Assembly: GCF_028882275.1 (NCBI RefSeq)
Contig: NZ_JARBUT010000006.1
Location: 248,001 to 312,000 of the forward strand
Length of the DNA stretch: 64,000 nt
DNA from: Nocardiopsis sp. N85
GTDB lineage: Bacteria; Actinomycetota; Actinomycetes; Streptosporangiales; Streptosporangiaceae
Direction: 5' to 3'
Below the pieces are notes generated by a model. That model did not search any database. It was not told where the DNA came from and saw nothing but the letters and a program-made list of their open reading frames with translations. This document shows positions 36,865-45,100 of the stretch, one piece after another. Position 1 is the first letter of the stretch; each line of letters opens with the position of its first letter. Made by a program: the position numbers and the translations under genes.

Positions 36865-36896
36865 GGGTCGGACCCGTCCGTACTCGGGTCCGACCC
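36865..36896 (+). terminator. Second perfect stem-loop, 12-bp stem
   Basis: GGGTCGGACCCG (36865-36876) pairs with CGGGTCCGACCC (36885-36896) over an 8-base loop, five bases after the first hairpin. Each arm is itself near-palindromic, so alternative folds exist. Confidence 0.65.
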
Positions 36897-36918
36897 ACCT
36901 CCCCCTACGTTCGGATGA

Positions 36919-36935
36919 CGCCCGCCGTACGGGCG
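36919..36935 (+). promoter_or_regulatory. Third small stem-loop immediately before the ribosome-binding site
   Basis: CGCCCG (36919-36924) pairs with CGGGCG (36930-36935) over a 5-base loop; AAGGAG of the next gene begins at 36938. Its closeness to the ribosome-binding site suggests it could modulate translation or mark an mRNA 5' end. Confidence 0.4.
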
Positions 36936-36952
36936 GCAAGGAGACAGAGAAC

Positions 36953-39442
36953 GTGTCCGAATCGCTGTACGACTTTCGCGCCGCCCTCTCCGGCCAGCCG
37001 GATACCCCCGTCGAGGAGGACGAGGAGCAGGCACGGCTCTTCACCACGGTGAACGCCCACGAGTCCTCCTCCGGATCCGGGTCCGGCACGGGCGCGCCGC
37101 TCAGTCTGAACCTGGCGACCGGCCTGTTGACGATGAGCAACGGCTCCGGCTCCATGGAGGTCGACACCACCGACCAGCGGGTGGTCCTCGACCCCGAGTC
37201 GCCCTCCCAGGTGGGGCAGCGCGACGGCGAGATCGTCATGGGCGCCTTCGCGGAGGGCTCCCCCCTGCCGGCGGGCCGGGCCGTGGAGGGCGAAGTCCTC
37301 CAGCCGGTGATGGCGTCCAAGGGCGTCCCCATGTCCGAGGGCGTGCCCGCCGACGCCGAGACGGTCCCCGAGGGGGAGGTGACCGAGCCGCTGGAGACCC
37401 CGGTGCACGTGGTGTCCGTCCGCGAGCCCGATGCGTCGGACCTCGGCGAGGGCTTCTCGTCCACCGAGGGGACGCCCCTGGCGGAGTCGGTGCCCGCCGA
37501 GTTCACCCCGGTGATGGAGGGGATCCCGGCCACGGAGGCCGTGCCGGTGTCCGCTCCGATCGACGCGGTGCCCATCAGTGCCCCGGACGAGGAGTCCGCC
37601 GACGCGGGCGACGCCACCGGCCCGGTGGTCACCGTCGACCCCGAGACCGGTGAGACCGTCATCCTCGCCGAGGACCTGCGGATCACGGTCGGGCCCGAGA
37701 ACGGCCGGATCCGGATCGAGCCCTCGGACGAGAACGTCCCCCTCGGCCCGGACGCGCCACCGATCACCGTCGATGCCGGCGGCATGACCATGGTGATCGA
37801 CCCGACGACGGGCACCCTTGAGGTGAACCCGATCAAGGGCGAGTTCGCCGACGTCACCGTGGAGATCGGTGACCTGCGCATCGTCATGGACGGTGAGACC
37901 GGCGAGATCTCCATCGACCCCGGTGACGGCTCCGTCTCGGTCGACCCCGAGACCGGCCTGGTGAACATCGAGCCGCCGGTCGAAGAGGACGGGGAGGACG
38001 AGGACTCCGCCGAGGAGGACGAGGAGGGGCGTTCCCCGGGCGAGGGCCGGGACGAGGACGAAGAGGACGGCCACGGGGACGGGCACACCGGCGAGGACCA
38101 CGACGGCAAACCCGGCAAACCCGGCAAGGACGAGGACGAGGACGAGAAGGACGGGGCGCCCGACCAGGAGGGCACCGATCGGCCCGGCCACCACTCCGGT
38201 GACTCCGGCGGCACGTCGGGCGGCGGGACCCCCGTGGCCCCGGGACTCGGCGGGCGCGACGAGGATCAGGAGCAGGACGGCGACGGCCTCTACGACCCCT
38301 CCCCCGACACCCCCGGCGACACCAACGACACACCCGTCCTCGTCGACGGCCCCGGCGTAAACGACGGCAACGGCAACGGCGACAACGACAACCGCGACGG
38401 CGACAACGACGACGGCGACAACAACGACGGCGACCGCGACGAGGAATTGCAGGCCGGGATCCGCGTCCCCGGCGACATCATCGACCCCGACCAGGAGCAG
38501 GACGGCGACGGCCTCTTCGACCCCTCCCCCGACAGCCCCGGCGGCACCAACGACACACCCGTCCTCGTCGACGGCCCCGGCGTAAACGACGGCAACGGCA
38601 ACGGCGATGGCGACGAGGAATTGCAGGCCGGGATCCTCGTCCCCGGCGACATCATCGACCCCGACCAGGAGCAGGACGGCGACGACGAGGAGTCGCAGGG
38701 CAGGACCCGCGCACTCGGTGACGGCGACGGCCTCTACGGCCCCTCCCCCGACAGCCCCGGCGGCACCAACGACACACCCGTCCTCGTCGACGGCCCCGGC
38801 GTAAACGACGGGAACGGGAACGGGAACGGCCAGGACGACGAAGAGGACGAGGACCAAGAAGACGAGGAAGAGGAGGAAAACGAGGAGGAGGACGAAGAGG
38901 ACGAAGAGGAGGAGGACGAAGAGGACGAAGACGAGGAGGACGAAGAGGACGAAGACGAGGAGGACGAGGAGGACGAAGACGAGGAGGACGGCGACGGCGA
39001 CGGGTCCGGGAGCGGCGACGACGGGCCCGGCTCCAAGGAGGGCGAGGGCACGAAGATCGACGTGCCCCTCCTGAAGACCTTCCAGGAGACCTACGTCGGC
39101 GAACTGAACACCGACCTCGGGAACGAGCTCAGCGATTACTCGGACTACGACACCGGTGGGGACGGGGGTTCCGGCGGGGTCACCCTCCTGGGCAACCCCG
39201 CCCTGTTGCCGAGTGCGGGCCGCCTCGCGGGCAACGTCGACAAGTCCATGTCGAGCCTCTTCAGCATCATCAAGACCATGCGCAAGGAACTCGACGACAT
39301 CAGCGACCGGCTACAGATCAACATCCACGAGTTCGAGGAACTGGAGGATGGCCAGGTGCTCAACGCGAGCCAGGTGATCTACCTGATCGGTAGCCCGTCG
39401 GCCGGCACCGGTGGCGACACGACGCCGGGCCCCCCCGCCTGA
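36953..39442 (+). CDS. Large acidic repeat protein of the type VII locus (putative substrate/surface protein)
   Basis: 829 residues from GTG 36953, with AAGGAG about 9 bases upstream. Family not recognised. The N-terminal third is a series of short beta-like repeats (ITVGPENGRIRIEP, ITVDAGGMTMVIDP, IRIVMDGETGEISIDP-type), followed by very acidic Gly/Asp/Asn-rich sequence with three copies of a unit containing TPVLVDGPGVNDGNGNG. A nearly pure Glu/Asp tract is encoded at about 38835-39005. The last 140 residues are a helical domain (LLKTFQETYVGELNTDLG, then SSLFSIIKTMRKELDDISDR) similar in feel to a WXG100/PPE-type hairpin. No signal peptide is present, so export would be by the type VII route. 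The C-terminal helical region may be the targeting part. Function unknown. Confidence 0.72.
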   Translation: MSESLYDFRAALSGQPDTPVEEDEEQARLFTTVNAHESSSGSGSGTGAPLSLNLATGLLTMSNGSGSMEVDTTDQRVVLDPESPSQVGQRDGEIVMGAFAEGSPLPAGRAVEGEVLQPVMASKGVPMSEGVPADAETVPEGEVTEPLETPVHVVSVREPDASDLGEGFSSTEGTPLAESVPAEFTPVMEGIPATEAVPVSAPIDAVPISAPDEESADAGDATGPVVTVDPETGETVILAEDLRITVGPENGRIRIEPSDENVPLGPDAPPITVDAGGMTMVIDPTTGTLEVNPIKGEFADVTVEIGDLRIVMDGETGEISIDPGDGSVSVDPETGLVNIEPPVEEDGEDEDSAEEDEEGRSPGEGRDEDEEDGHGDGHTGEDHDGKPGKPGKDEDEDEKDGAPDQEGTDRPGHHSGDSGGTSGGGTPVAPGLGGRDEDQEQDGDGLYDPSPDTPGDTNDTPVLVDGPGVNDGNGNGDNDNRDGDNDDGDNNDGDRDEELQAGIRVPGDIIDPDQEQDGDGLFDPSPDSPGGTNDTPVLVDGPGVNDGNGNGDGDEELQAGILVPGDIIDPDQEQDGDDEESQGRTRALGDGDGLYGPSPDSPGGTNDTPVLVDGPGVNDGNGNGNGQDDEEDEDQEDEEEEENEEEDEEDEEEEDEEDEDEEDEEDEDEEDEEDEDEEDGDGDGSGSGDDGPGSKEGEGTKIDVPLLKTFQETYVGELNTDLGNELSDYSDYDTGGDGGSGGVTLLGNPALLPSAGRLAGNVDKSMSSLFSIIKTMRKELDDISDRLQINIHEFEELEDGQVLNASQVIYLIGSPSAGTGGDTTPGPPA
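38273..38815 (+). repeat. Three direct repeats in the acidic protein gene
   Basis: Near-identical DNA units starting at about 38273, 38498 and 38715 share GGCCCCGGCGTAAACGACGG and the preceding segment encoding NDTPVLVDGPG. Copies 1-2 and 2-3 are separated by variable Asp/Asn-rich sequence. Recombination between copies would change the protein's length in frame. Confidence 0.75.
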
Positions 39443-39490
39443 CGACGGTGACCGTTCACAACGCCAGCTCGCGAGCCCTCTGGAGACAAC

Positions 39491-42400
39491 GTGCCGGAAC
39501 CGTCGAATTTCCCCGCTCTGCACAACATGATCAACATCGTGGCCGATGTGGACGACAGCGGAAACTACCCACCCGTTCCGGATGTCAACACCATCATCGG
39601 TCCGAATGTGAACTGGGTGGACCACGGCCGTTACCACTTCGCCAAGGACACCAAACCGTTCGTCGGCTTCGAGTTCGACTACGGCGGTCACGAGATGAAC
39701 CGCTGGTGGCGCATGCGCAAGCCGGGACACCAGTACATGGCCGCCGGGGCCTACACCTACCAGATCCCCAACGACTGGGACTACGCCGGCTACACGATGA
39801 TGGAAGAACTGTGGAAGGACCCCGGCTCGGCCGACCATACGTTCCGCAACGCCCTCAATCAGGTCGTGCACGTCATCCCCAACTCCATGACCGGGCTGGG
39901 ATCGACCACCTTCCACGGCAAGCCTCTGTCGGAGCTCATCACCAACCTCGCCGCCCTGGGCACGGTCCTGGAGAACCACCGGGAGGCGATGAACAGCGCC
40001 TACAAGGAGCTCGACGTCCCCGAGGGGCCGATGACGGGATCCGCCGCCTCGGCCTACGCGGCACGGCTCTACGACTTCGCCCTGCGTCTGCGGGACCTCA
40101 AGCGCCAGGTCGACAACAACCACGACGCCCTGGAGGACATCCTCGCTCCGATCAAGGTGAAGGGTGACAACCTCCGGGAGAAGGTGCGGCAGACGCTCGA
40201 AAACCCCACGAGTGACATGCGCTCCATCCTGGACGAGTGGTATTTCGGGGTGACCACCGGCAGCGAGCAGTGGAACGAAAGCCGGAGCCAGTTCCAGGTA
40301 CGGCTCCACGTGGACGAGAGGACCGGGGAGCGCTACGGGATCATCGGCGACGACCCCACCGACGCGTTCGTCAACGACCAGCTCAAACAGCGCTGGAAGA
40401 AGAAGTACGAAGGTGTCATCGATGCGGCCGAAGAGCTGTACACGAAGATGGACGAGCTGTACAAGCGGGCGCACACCGAGCTGAACATCATCGAGGCGCC
40501 CAAGGGCGGCATTCCGCTCAGCATGGTCCCCGACATCAACGACATCGACAATCCGTACGACGACCTCTTCGGCGACGGCGAAGACGGTCCCCAGGAGATC
40601 AAGATCGACTGGGGTGACGGGGACGGCCCCGGGGGCGACGGCCCCGATATCCCGGACTGGCTCAATGACCCACCGCCCGGGTACGGGGACGGCCCCGGCC
40701 TGAACTACGAGGGACCCGGCGACGGGCCGGGCGGCTACCAGGGCGGCCCGGACGACGGCTGGAACATCGGTGACGGCGACGGCGGGCCCGACCTCAACTT
40801 CGGCGAGGGCGATCCCGGCCCGGGTCCGGGTGACGGGAACAACGTCAACTCCTGGAACGGCGACGGCCTGGGACTCAACGGCCCCGGGGGCGACGGGGTC
40901 GCCCCGCCTCCCCCCGTGATGTCCGGTCCGCCCCCCGGCCTGGACACCAACTTCCCCGGCACGGGCGACGGCTCCCTCGCGCCCCCTCCGGGAATGAACA
41001 CCGACTTCCCCGGCACGGGCGACGGCGTCACGCCGCCCCCCATGATGTCCGGCCCACCCCCCGGCCTGGACACCAACTTCCCCGGCACGGGCGACGGCTC
41101 CCTCGCGCCCCCTCCGGGAATGAACACCGACTTCCCCGGCACGGGCGACGGCGTCGCCCCGCCCCCGGGCGGGATCCCCGGCGGTTTCATGCCGCCCCCG
41201 CCTCTGGGCCTCAACGGACCCGGCGGCACCGGCGGCACCGGCGGCGGCCGCCGCCAGGACGGCGCGCCGCTCCCGCCGCCCACCGGGCTGGACATCGACC
41301 CGGCCACGGGACAGCCCCTGAACCCGGACACGGGCAGGCCCTTCCCCGTGGACCCCGGGACCGGCCTGCCCTTCGACCCCGACACCGGCCTGCCCATCAA
41401 CTACGACCCCGACACCGGACGGGTCACACCCATCGACCCGATCACCGGAGAGCCGGTCTCGCCCGACGGCGGAACCCGCCTGGAGACGGACCCGGAGACG
41501 GGGCTGCCCCTGGACCCCGACACCGGACGCCCCTTCCCCCTGGACCCCGACACCGGCCTGCCCTTCGACCCCGACACCGGCCTGCCCATCAACTACGACC
41601 CCGACACCGGACGGGTCACACCCATCGACCCGATCACCGGGGAACCGGTCTCGCCCGACCCCGGTCTGCCGATCAACTACGACCCGGAGACCGGACGGGT
41701 CCTGCCCATCGACCCGATCACCGGAGAACCGGTCTCGCCCGACGGCGGAACCCGCCTGGACATGGACCCGGAGACGGGGCTGCCCCTGGACCCCGACACC
41801 GGACGCCCCTTCCCCCTGGACCCCGACACCGGCCTGCCCTTCGACCCCGACACCGGCCTGCCCATCAACTACGACCCCGACACCGGACGGGTCACACCCA
41901 TCGACCCCAACACCGGGCTGCCCCTGCCGCCGGACTCCTTCACGCCGCCCGCCTTCGATCCGGGGCTGGACACCAACTTCCCCGGGTGGGGCAACGACGA
42001 CGTGCCGCTCAACCCGGTCACCGGAGAGCCCGCGGAACTCGACCCGAGAACGGGTATCCGCCTTCCGGTCGACCCGGAGACCGGCGAGGTCATCAGGACG
42101 GGCTTCGACACCCCCGAGGACTTCACCTACCCGCCGCGCTTCGAGAGCGGTGGCCCCGATGGGCTCAACTACGGCGGTTTCGGCGGGGACACCAGCTCCT
42201 CGGACGGCCCGAACGGTGCCCCGGACCCGGCCGACCGCAGCTCGATGTTCGCCGCCCCCACACAGGCGGGCGGCGGCCAGACCCAGGTCGCCGGTGACGG
42301 TCCCGGCACGTCCGGCCTCGGCGGTGCCGGGGGGGTCGGCGGCGCCGGCCAGGCGGGCATGCCGGGCGCGCCCATGATGCCCCCGATGATGCCGCCGGGC

Positions 42401-42721
42401 GGCATGGGCGGTGGCGGCGCGGGCGAGAACCGCGACCGCAACCGGACCACCTGGCTCTCCGAGGACGAGAAGGTCTGGGGCACCGACAAGAACCAGCAGA
42501 AGACCGTGCTCGGTCGACCCGCGCCCGGTCAACCGAAGAAGGGAGCATCTCGTCATGAGTTCGTCGATGCGGGAGCAGATGGAAGCGGAACTGGCACGTC
42601 TTCACACGACGATGCGGGAACTCGCGGACGCAAGCGCAAGCCTGGAATCGGCAACCGAAGAGGTCGTGGCCAAGAACAGGCTGGTGGGGGCGACGGTGGA
42701 CGGGACGGGTCGACTGACTGA
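39491..42721 (+). CDS. Large type VII locus protein: helical N-domain plus Pro/Asp/Gly repeat region
   Basis: 1076 residues from GTG 39491 (GGAG 6-9 bases upstream). Residues 1-360 form a folded region: a segment with WRMRKPGHQYMAAG and a long helical part with GSAASAYAARLYDFALRLRDLK, which resembles the turn and second helix of WXG100-type proteins. From about 365 to the end it is Gly/Asp/Pro-rich, with a 126-base direct repeat and repeats of the form DPDTGLPFDPDTGLPINYDP. No signal peptide or membrane helix is present. The last 55 codons (42555-42721) overlap the YbaB-like gene in another frame and read as basic Gly/Arg sequence, so the C-terminus may be overprinted or the true end altered. 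It is probably a type VII substrate or extracellular component; the specific role is unknown. Confidence 0.75.
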   Translation: MPEPSNFPALHNMINIVADVDDSGNYPPVPDVNTIIGPNVNWVDHGRYHFAKDTKPFVGFEFDYGGHEMNRWWRMRKPGHQYMAAGAYTYQIPNDWDYAGYTMMEELWKDPGSADHTFRNALNQVVHVIPNSMTGLGSTTFHGKPLSELITNLAALGTVLENHREAMNSAYKELDVPEGPMTGSAASAYAARLYDFALRLRDLKRQVDNNHDALEDILAPIKVKGDNLREKVRQTLENPTSDMRSILDEWYFGVTTGSEQWNESRSQFQVRLHVDERTGERYGIIGDDPTDAFVNDQLKQRWKKKYEGVIDAAEELYTKMDELYKRAHTELNIIEAPKGGIPLSMVPDINDIDNPYDDLFGDGEDGPQEIKIDWGDGDGPGGDGPDIPDWLNDPPPGYGDGPGLNYEGPGDGPGGYQGGPDDGWNIGDGDGGPDLNFGEGDPGPGPGDGNNVNSWNGDGLGLNGPGGDGVAPPPPVMSGPPPGLDTNFPGTGDGSLAPPPGMNTDFPGTGDGVTPPPMMSGPPPGLDTNFPGTGDGSLAPPPGMNTDFPGTGDGVAPPPGGIPGGFMPPPPLGLNGPGGTGGTGGGRRQDGAPLPPPTGLDIDPATGQPLNPDTGRPFPVDPGTGLPFDPDTGLPINYDPDTGRVTPIDPITGEPVSPDGGTRLETDPETGLPLDPDTGRPFPLDPDTGLPFDPDTGLPINYDPDTGRVTPIDPITGEPVSPDPGLPINYDPETGRVLPIDPITGEPVSPDGGTRLDMDPETGLPLDPDTGRPFPLDPDTGLPFDPDTGLPINYDPDTGRVTPIDPNTGLPLPPDSFTPPAFDPGLDTNFPGWGNDDVPLNPVTGEPAELDPRTGIRLPVDPETGEVIRTGFDTPEDFTYPPRFESGGPDGLNYGGFGGDTSSSDGPNGAPDPADRSSMFAAPTQAGGGQTQVAGDGPGTSGLGGAGGVGGAGQAGMPGAPMMPPMMPPGGMGGGGAGENRDRNRTTWLSEDEKVWGTDKNQQKTVLGRPAPGQPKKGASRHEFVDAGADGSGTGTSSHDDAGTRGRKRKPGIGNRRGRGQEQAGGGDGGRDGSTD
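40919..41160 (+). repeat. 126-base direct repeat, two copies
   Basis: Copies at 40919-41044 and 41045-about 41160 are nearly identical in DNA and encode the alternating units GLDTNFPGTGDG and GMNTDFPGTGDG. The identity at wobble positions suggests a recent duplication. Confidence 0.8.
41461..41930 (+). repeat. 276-base near-identical direct repeat of DPDTG-type units
   Basis: Sequence beginning at about 41461 recurs at about 41737 (period 276 bases, 92 residues), with shorter related units before it from 41300. Units read DPDTGRPFPLDP, DPDTGLPFDP, INYDPDTGRVTPIDP. The pattern looks like Asp/Pro/Gly turn repeats and may form an extended stalk. Confidence 0.8.
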
Positions 42722-42947
42722 GCTGAAGTTCCACACCGAGGGCTACCGCAGCATGGCACCGGCCGAGCTGTCGGCGGCGATCGTGGAGGTCGTCGACCGG
42801 GCCCAGCGCCAGATGGCCGAACGCGTCGCGCAGGTCTACGAGAACTTCGTCCCCGAGGGCATCGACACCAAGGCGGCCATGAACGGCGACCTCACCCCCG
42901 AGGAGATGATGCGCCGCATGGGCGTCTCCCTCGACGACCTCAAGTAG
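42555..42947 (+). CDS. YbaB/EbfC-family protein (EspL-like)
   Basis: 130 residues beginning MSSSMREQMEAELARLHTTM, with AAGAAGGGAG 9 bases before the ATG. The N-terminal helix, the central strands (VGATVDGTGRLTELKFH) and the C-terminal helix (AIVEVVDRAQRQMAERVAQV) make a complete YbaB domain with a short tail. YbaB-like proteins such as EspL are encoded in mycobacterial ESX-1 loci, so a chaperone or regulatory role in secretion is possible; free-standing YbaB proteins bind DNA. The gene starts 167 bases inside the preceding gene in a different frame. Since the full domain needs this start, the overlap appears real. Confidence 0.87.
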   Translation: MSSSMREQMEAELARLHTTMRELADASASLESATEEVVAKNRLVGATVDGTGRLTELKFHTEGYRSMAPAELSAAIVEVVDRAQRQMAERVAQVYENFVPEGIDTKAAMNGDLTPEEMMRRMGVSLDDLK

Positions 42948-42984
42948 CACCCACGGATCGATCACGGCCCGAAGGAGGACCGGG

Positions 42985-43332
42985 ATGTCACAGGATGGCC
43001 TTTTCGTCAATACGGAGGGTATGGGCAGGGAGGGGGCACAGATCTACGCCGCGGCCGAGTTCGCCGAGAAACTCAACGCGTGGACGAGGGCCGCGTGCCC
43101 CCCCGAGGACAAGCCGTGGGGTGTGAAGGGCGAGTACGCCGAGCAGATGGAGAAGAACGTCGGCGGCGCGAAGGAGGACCTCTACGAACTGCTGGACCTC
43201 ATCGCCGTGGCCCTGCGCCAGTTGGCCGACGGCACACTACAGAGCACCAACGGCTTCCATACCCTCGAAGACGTCAATGTCGACTCCGTCGGGAACATCG
43301 GCATCGACGACCTGTCCGGAGGCCGTCGATGA
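42985..43332 (+). CDS. Small WXG100/EspC-like type VII-associated protein
   Basis: 115 residues from ATG 42985 after a strong AAGGAGG. It is mostly helical: an N-terminal segment with AAAEFAEKLNAW, a turn with PWGVKGEYAEQ (a WG motif followed by a Tyr at the spacing seen in WXG100-like proteins), then a second helix (KEDLYELLDLIAVALRQL). It lacks signal peptide and membrane helix. The size and layout fit the EspC/WXG100-like secreted helper class, but I cannot fix the exact family. The stop overlaps the next gene's start (ATGA), indicating coupled translation with a membrane-anchored protein. Confidence 0.7.
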   Translation: MSQDGLFVNTEGMGREGAQIYAAAEFAEKLNAWTRAACPPEDKPWGVKGEYAEQMEKNVGGAKEDLYELLDLIAVALRQLADGTLQSTNGFHTLEDVNVDSVGNIGIDDLSGGRR

Positions 43333-45011
43333 ACCCGCGGTCGGCGTCGGGGGACGGCGCCCCCGAGCGGCAGCGGGTGGACGCGGCACCGCTCCCGCAG
43401 GACGCCCCCGCCCAGGACCGGACCGGGGACGCCTTTCTCTCGGCACTGGGCGGGGAGACGACCACGACCGCCGGTCGGCGGCTCGAACCGCTCGTCGAGG
43501 CCACCTCGACTCCGATCGTCGACGCCGTGCCCGCGCAGGAGCGGCCGGCCCGCAGGATCGGGTCGGTGCTCGGCGGGGCCGAGCGGGTCGACGCGTCGGA
43601 GGCGGAGCCCGCCCTGGATCGCCCGAGTGCGCCGCTGATGGCCGGAGCGGCCATCGCCGGACTCATCTTGGTCGCGGCCCCCTTCGCCGTCGCCACGGGC
43701 GTCCCCGCGGCCTCGCTGAACGTCACGGCGAACCAGCAGCCGATGGCGGACGGCTCCGCCGCGGGGGGCCAGGTACAGACGGGCGGCGACCAGCACACCT
43801 CGGTCGGCTCCAACACGGCCTCCGTGTCCGGCGGCGACGGCGGCTCCCCGGTGACCGACGTGGCCGAGGACACCGGCTACGTGCCGGAGGTGCGCCAGGA
43901 CATGACCGCGCCCACGATGCCCGACCCGGGCGACGCCTCCGGCGGCTCCTCGGTGGAGACCTCCTCGCCCTCCGAGGGCGGGGCGGTCGAGGACGCGCCG
44001 GTGACGGAGGGCTCCGTCGCCGGCGGGGAGACCTCTCCCGAGGGCGTGTCCGCGGCCGGCGCCGAGCGGCCCGCCACCGAGGGCGCCCCGGGTGCCGAGG
44101 ACGAGGGCGCGTCCGACGGGGAGACCCCCGTCGACGGTGAGGGCGCCTCCGGCGCCGAGGGGACCGGTGAGGGCACGGGGTCCCCCGAGGGCGGTGAGGC
44201 CGCCGGCGACACCGGCGCCGAGGGTGCCGCGAACGGGGAGGGTGCCGCGACCGAGGGCTCCCAGGGCGCCGGGACCGGCGACACCGGCACCACCGGGGAG
44301 ACGACCGGGGGAACGGCCGGAGAGACGGCGGACGGGGAGACCCCGATGGACGCCCCCGCCGGGGAACCGGACACCCCCGGCACCGACGCGCAGGCGCTCC
44401 AGGACACCCCGCCCGTCGCGGACGGGGAGACCGGCGAGCCCTCCTCCATCCTGGAGGGCGCCACCGAGCGGCTGGTACCCGCCGACGAGACCTACCTGGC
44501 CATCAGCGGTCCCGGCTGCCCCATGACCGGGCACTCCTCCTACGGCCACGAGGGCCGCTGGGACAGCGCGGAGGGGACCGACAGCTGGGCGACACGGCCG
44601 GGCGGCCACGTTCAGGAGGGATGCGAGGGCGACTACGACGCCATCCCCGTGTCCGGCGACCCCGAGCGCGGGAACGGGCAGTACGCGACGTGGACCTTCA
44701 CCCCCGGACGTGAGGGCGCCGTCTGCGAACTGTACGTCCACGTGCCGGACGACGAGAGTCCCCTGTGGATCGCGCCCGGCGAAGCCCGGTACGAGATCCG
44801 GCCGGGGGCCGGGGTGGAGGAGCCGACCGTGGCCGTGTTCGGTTTCGACCAGTCTCAGGTCCGGGGCGGGTGGGTCCAGGTGACCGGTTTCGTCACCCCC
44901 TCCGAGTCGTTCACCGTCCAGCTCACCAACGCGGGGGCGGACCCGCTCGACACAGAGGACGGTGCGAGCGCCCACGTGGCCGCTTCCGCGGTGCGGGCCT
45001 CCTGCACCTGA
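43329..45011 (+). CDS. Membrane-anchored type VII locus protein with Thr/Gly/Glu-rich stalk and C-terminal beta domain
   Basis: 560 residues from ATG 43329 (overlaps the upstream stop by four bases). Cytoplasmic N-terminus of about 97 residues, one membrane helix (MAGAAIAGLILVAAPFAVATGV, residues about 99-120, shown here as a motif span), then a long low-complexity extracellular stalk rich in Gly, Glu, Ala, Thr and Pro to about residue 390. A compact C-terminal domain of about 170 residues follows, containing four Cys (GPGCPMTG, QEGCEGDY, AVCELYVH and the final CT) and strands such as GQYATWTFTP and WVQVTGFV. The domain resembles golvesin/CBM-like beta-sandwiches associated with surfaces, a weak impression. 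It is probably exposed at the cell surface. Function is not recognised. Confidence 0.72.
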   Translation: MNPRSASGDGAPERQRVDAAPLPQDAPAQDRTGDAFLSALGGETTTTAGRRLEPLVEATSTPIVDAVPAQERPARRIGSVLGGAERVDASEAEPALDRPSAPLMAGAAIAGLILVAAPFAVATGVPAASLNVTANQQPMADGSAAGGQVQTGGDQHTSVGSNTASVSGGDGGSPVTDVAEDTGYVPEVRQDMTAPTMPDPGDASGGSSVETSSPSEGGAVEDAPVTEGSVAGGETSPEGVSAAGAERPATEGAPGAEDEGASDGETPVDGEGASGAEGTGEGTGSPEGGEAAGDTGAEGAANGEGAATEGSQGAGTGDTGTTGETTGGTAGETADGETPMDAPAGEPDTPGTDAQALQDTPPVADGETGEPSSILEGATERLVPADETYLAISGPGCPMTGHSSYGHEGRWDSAEGTDSWATRPGGHVQEGCEGDYDAIPVSGDPERGNGQYATWTFTPGREGAVCELYVHVPDDESPLWIAPGEARYEIRPGAGVEEPTVAVFGFDQSQVRGGWVQVTGFVTPSESFTVQLTNAGADPLDTEDGASAHVAASAVRASCT

Positions 45012-45024
45012 CCATCCACCGTAC

Positions 45025-45054
45025 GGCGGGGCGGTCGCGAACGACCGTCCCGCC
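45025..45054 (+). terminator. 13-bp stem-loop before the AAA/beta-helix gene
   Basis: GGCGGGGCGGTCG (45025-45037) pairs with CGACCGTCCCGCC (45042-45054) with one G-U pair over a 4-base loop, 14 bases after the previous stop. It may be a terminator or attenuator separating the last gene of the operon. Confidence 0.6.
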
Positions 45055-45100
45055 TTCCCCCTACCCGGCCCCATCGGCCGGACGAACAAGGAAGGCAACG

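Noticed and set aside
40919..41930. CRISPR-like array
   Set aside because: Repeats are contiguous, in frame and protein-coding, with no regular unique spacers and no cas genes.
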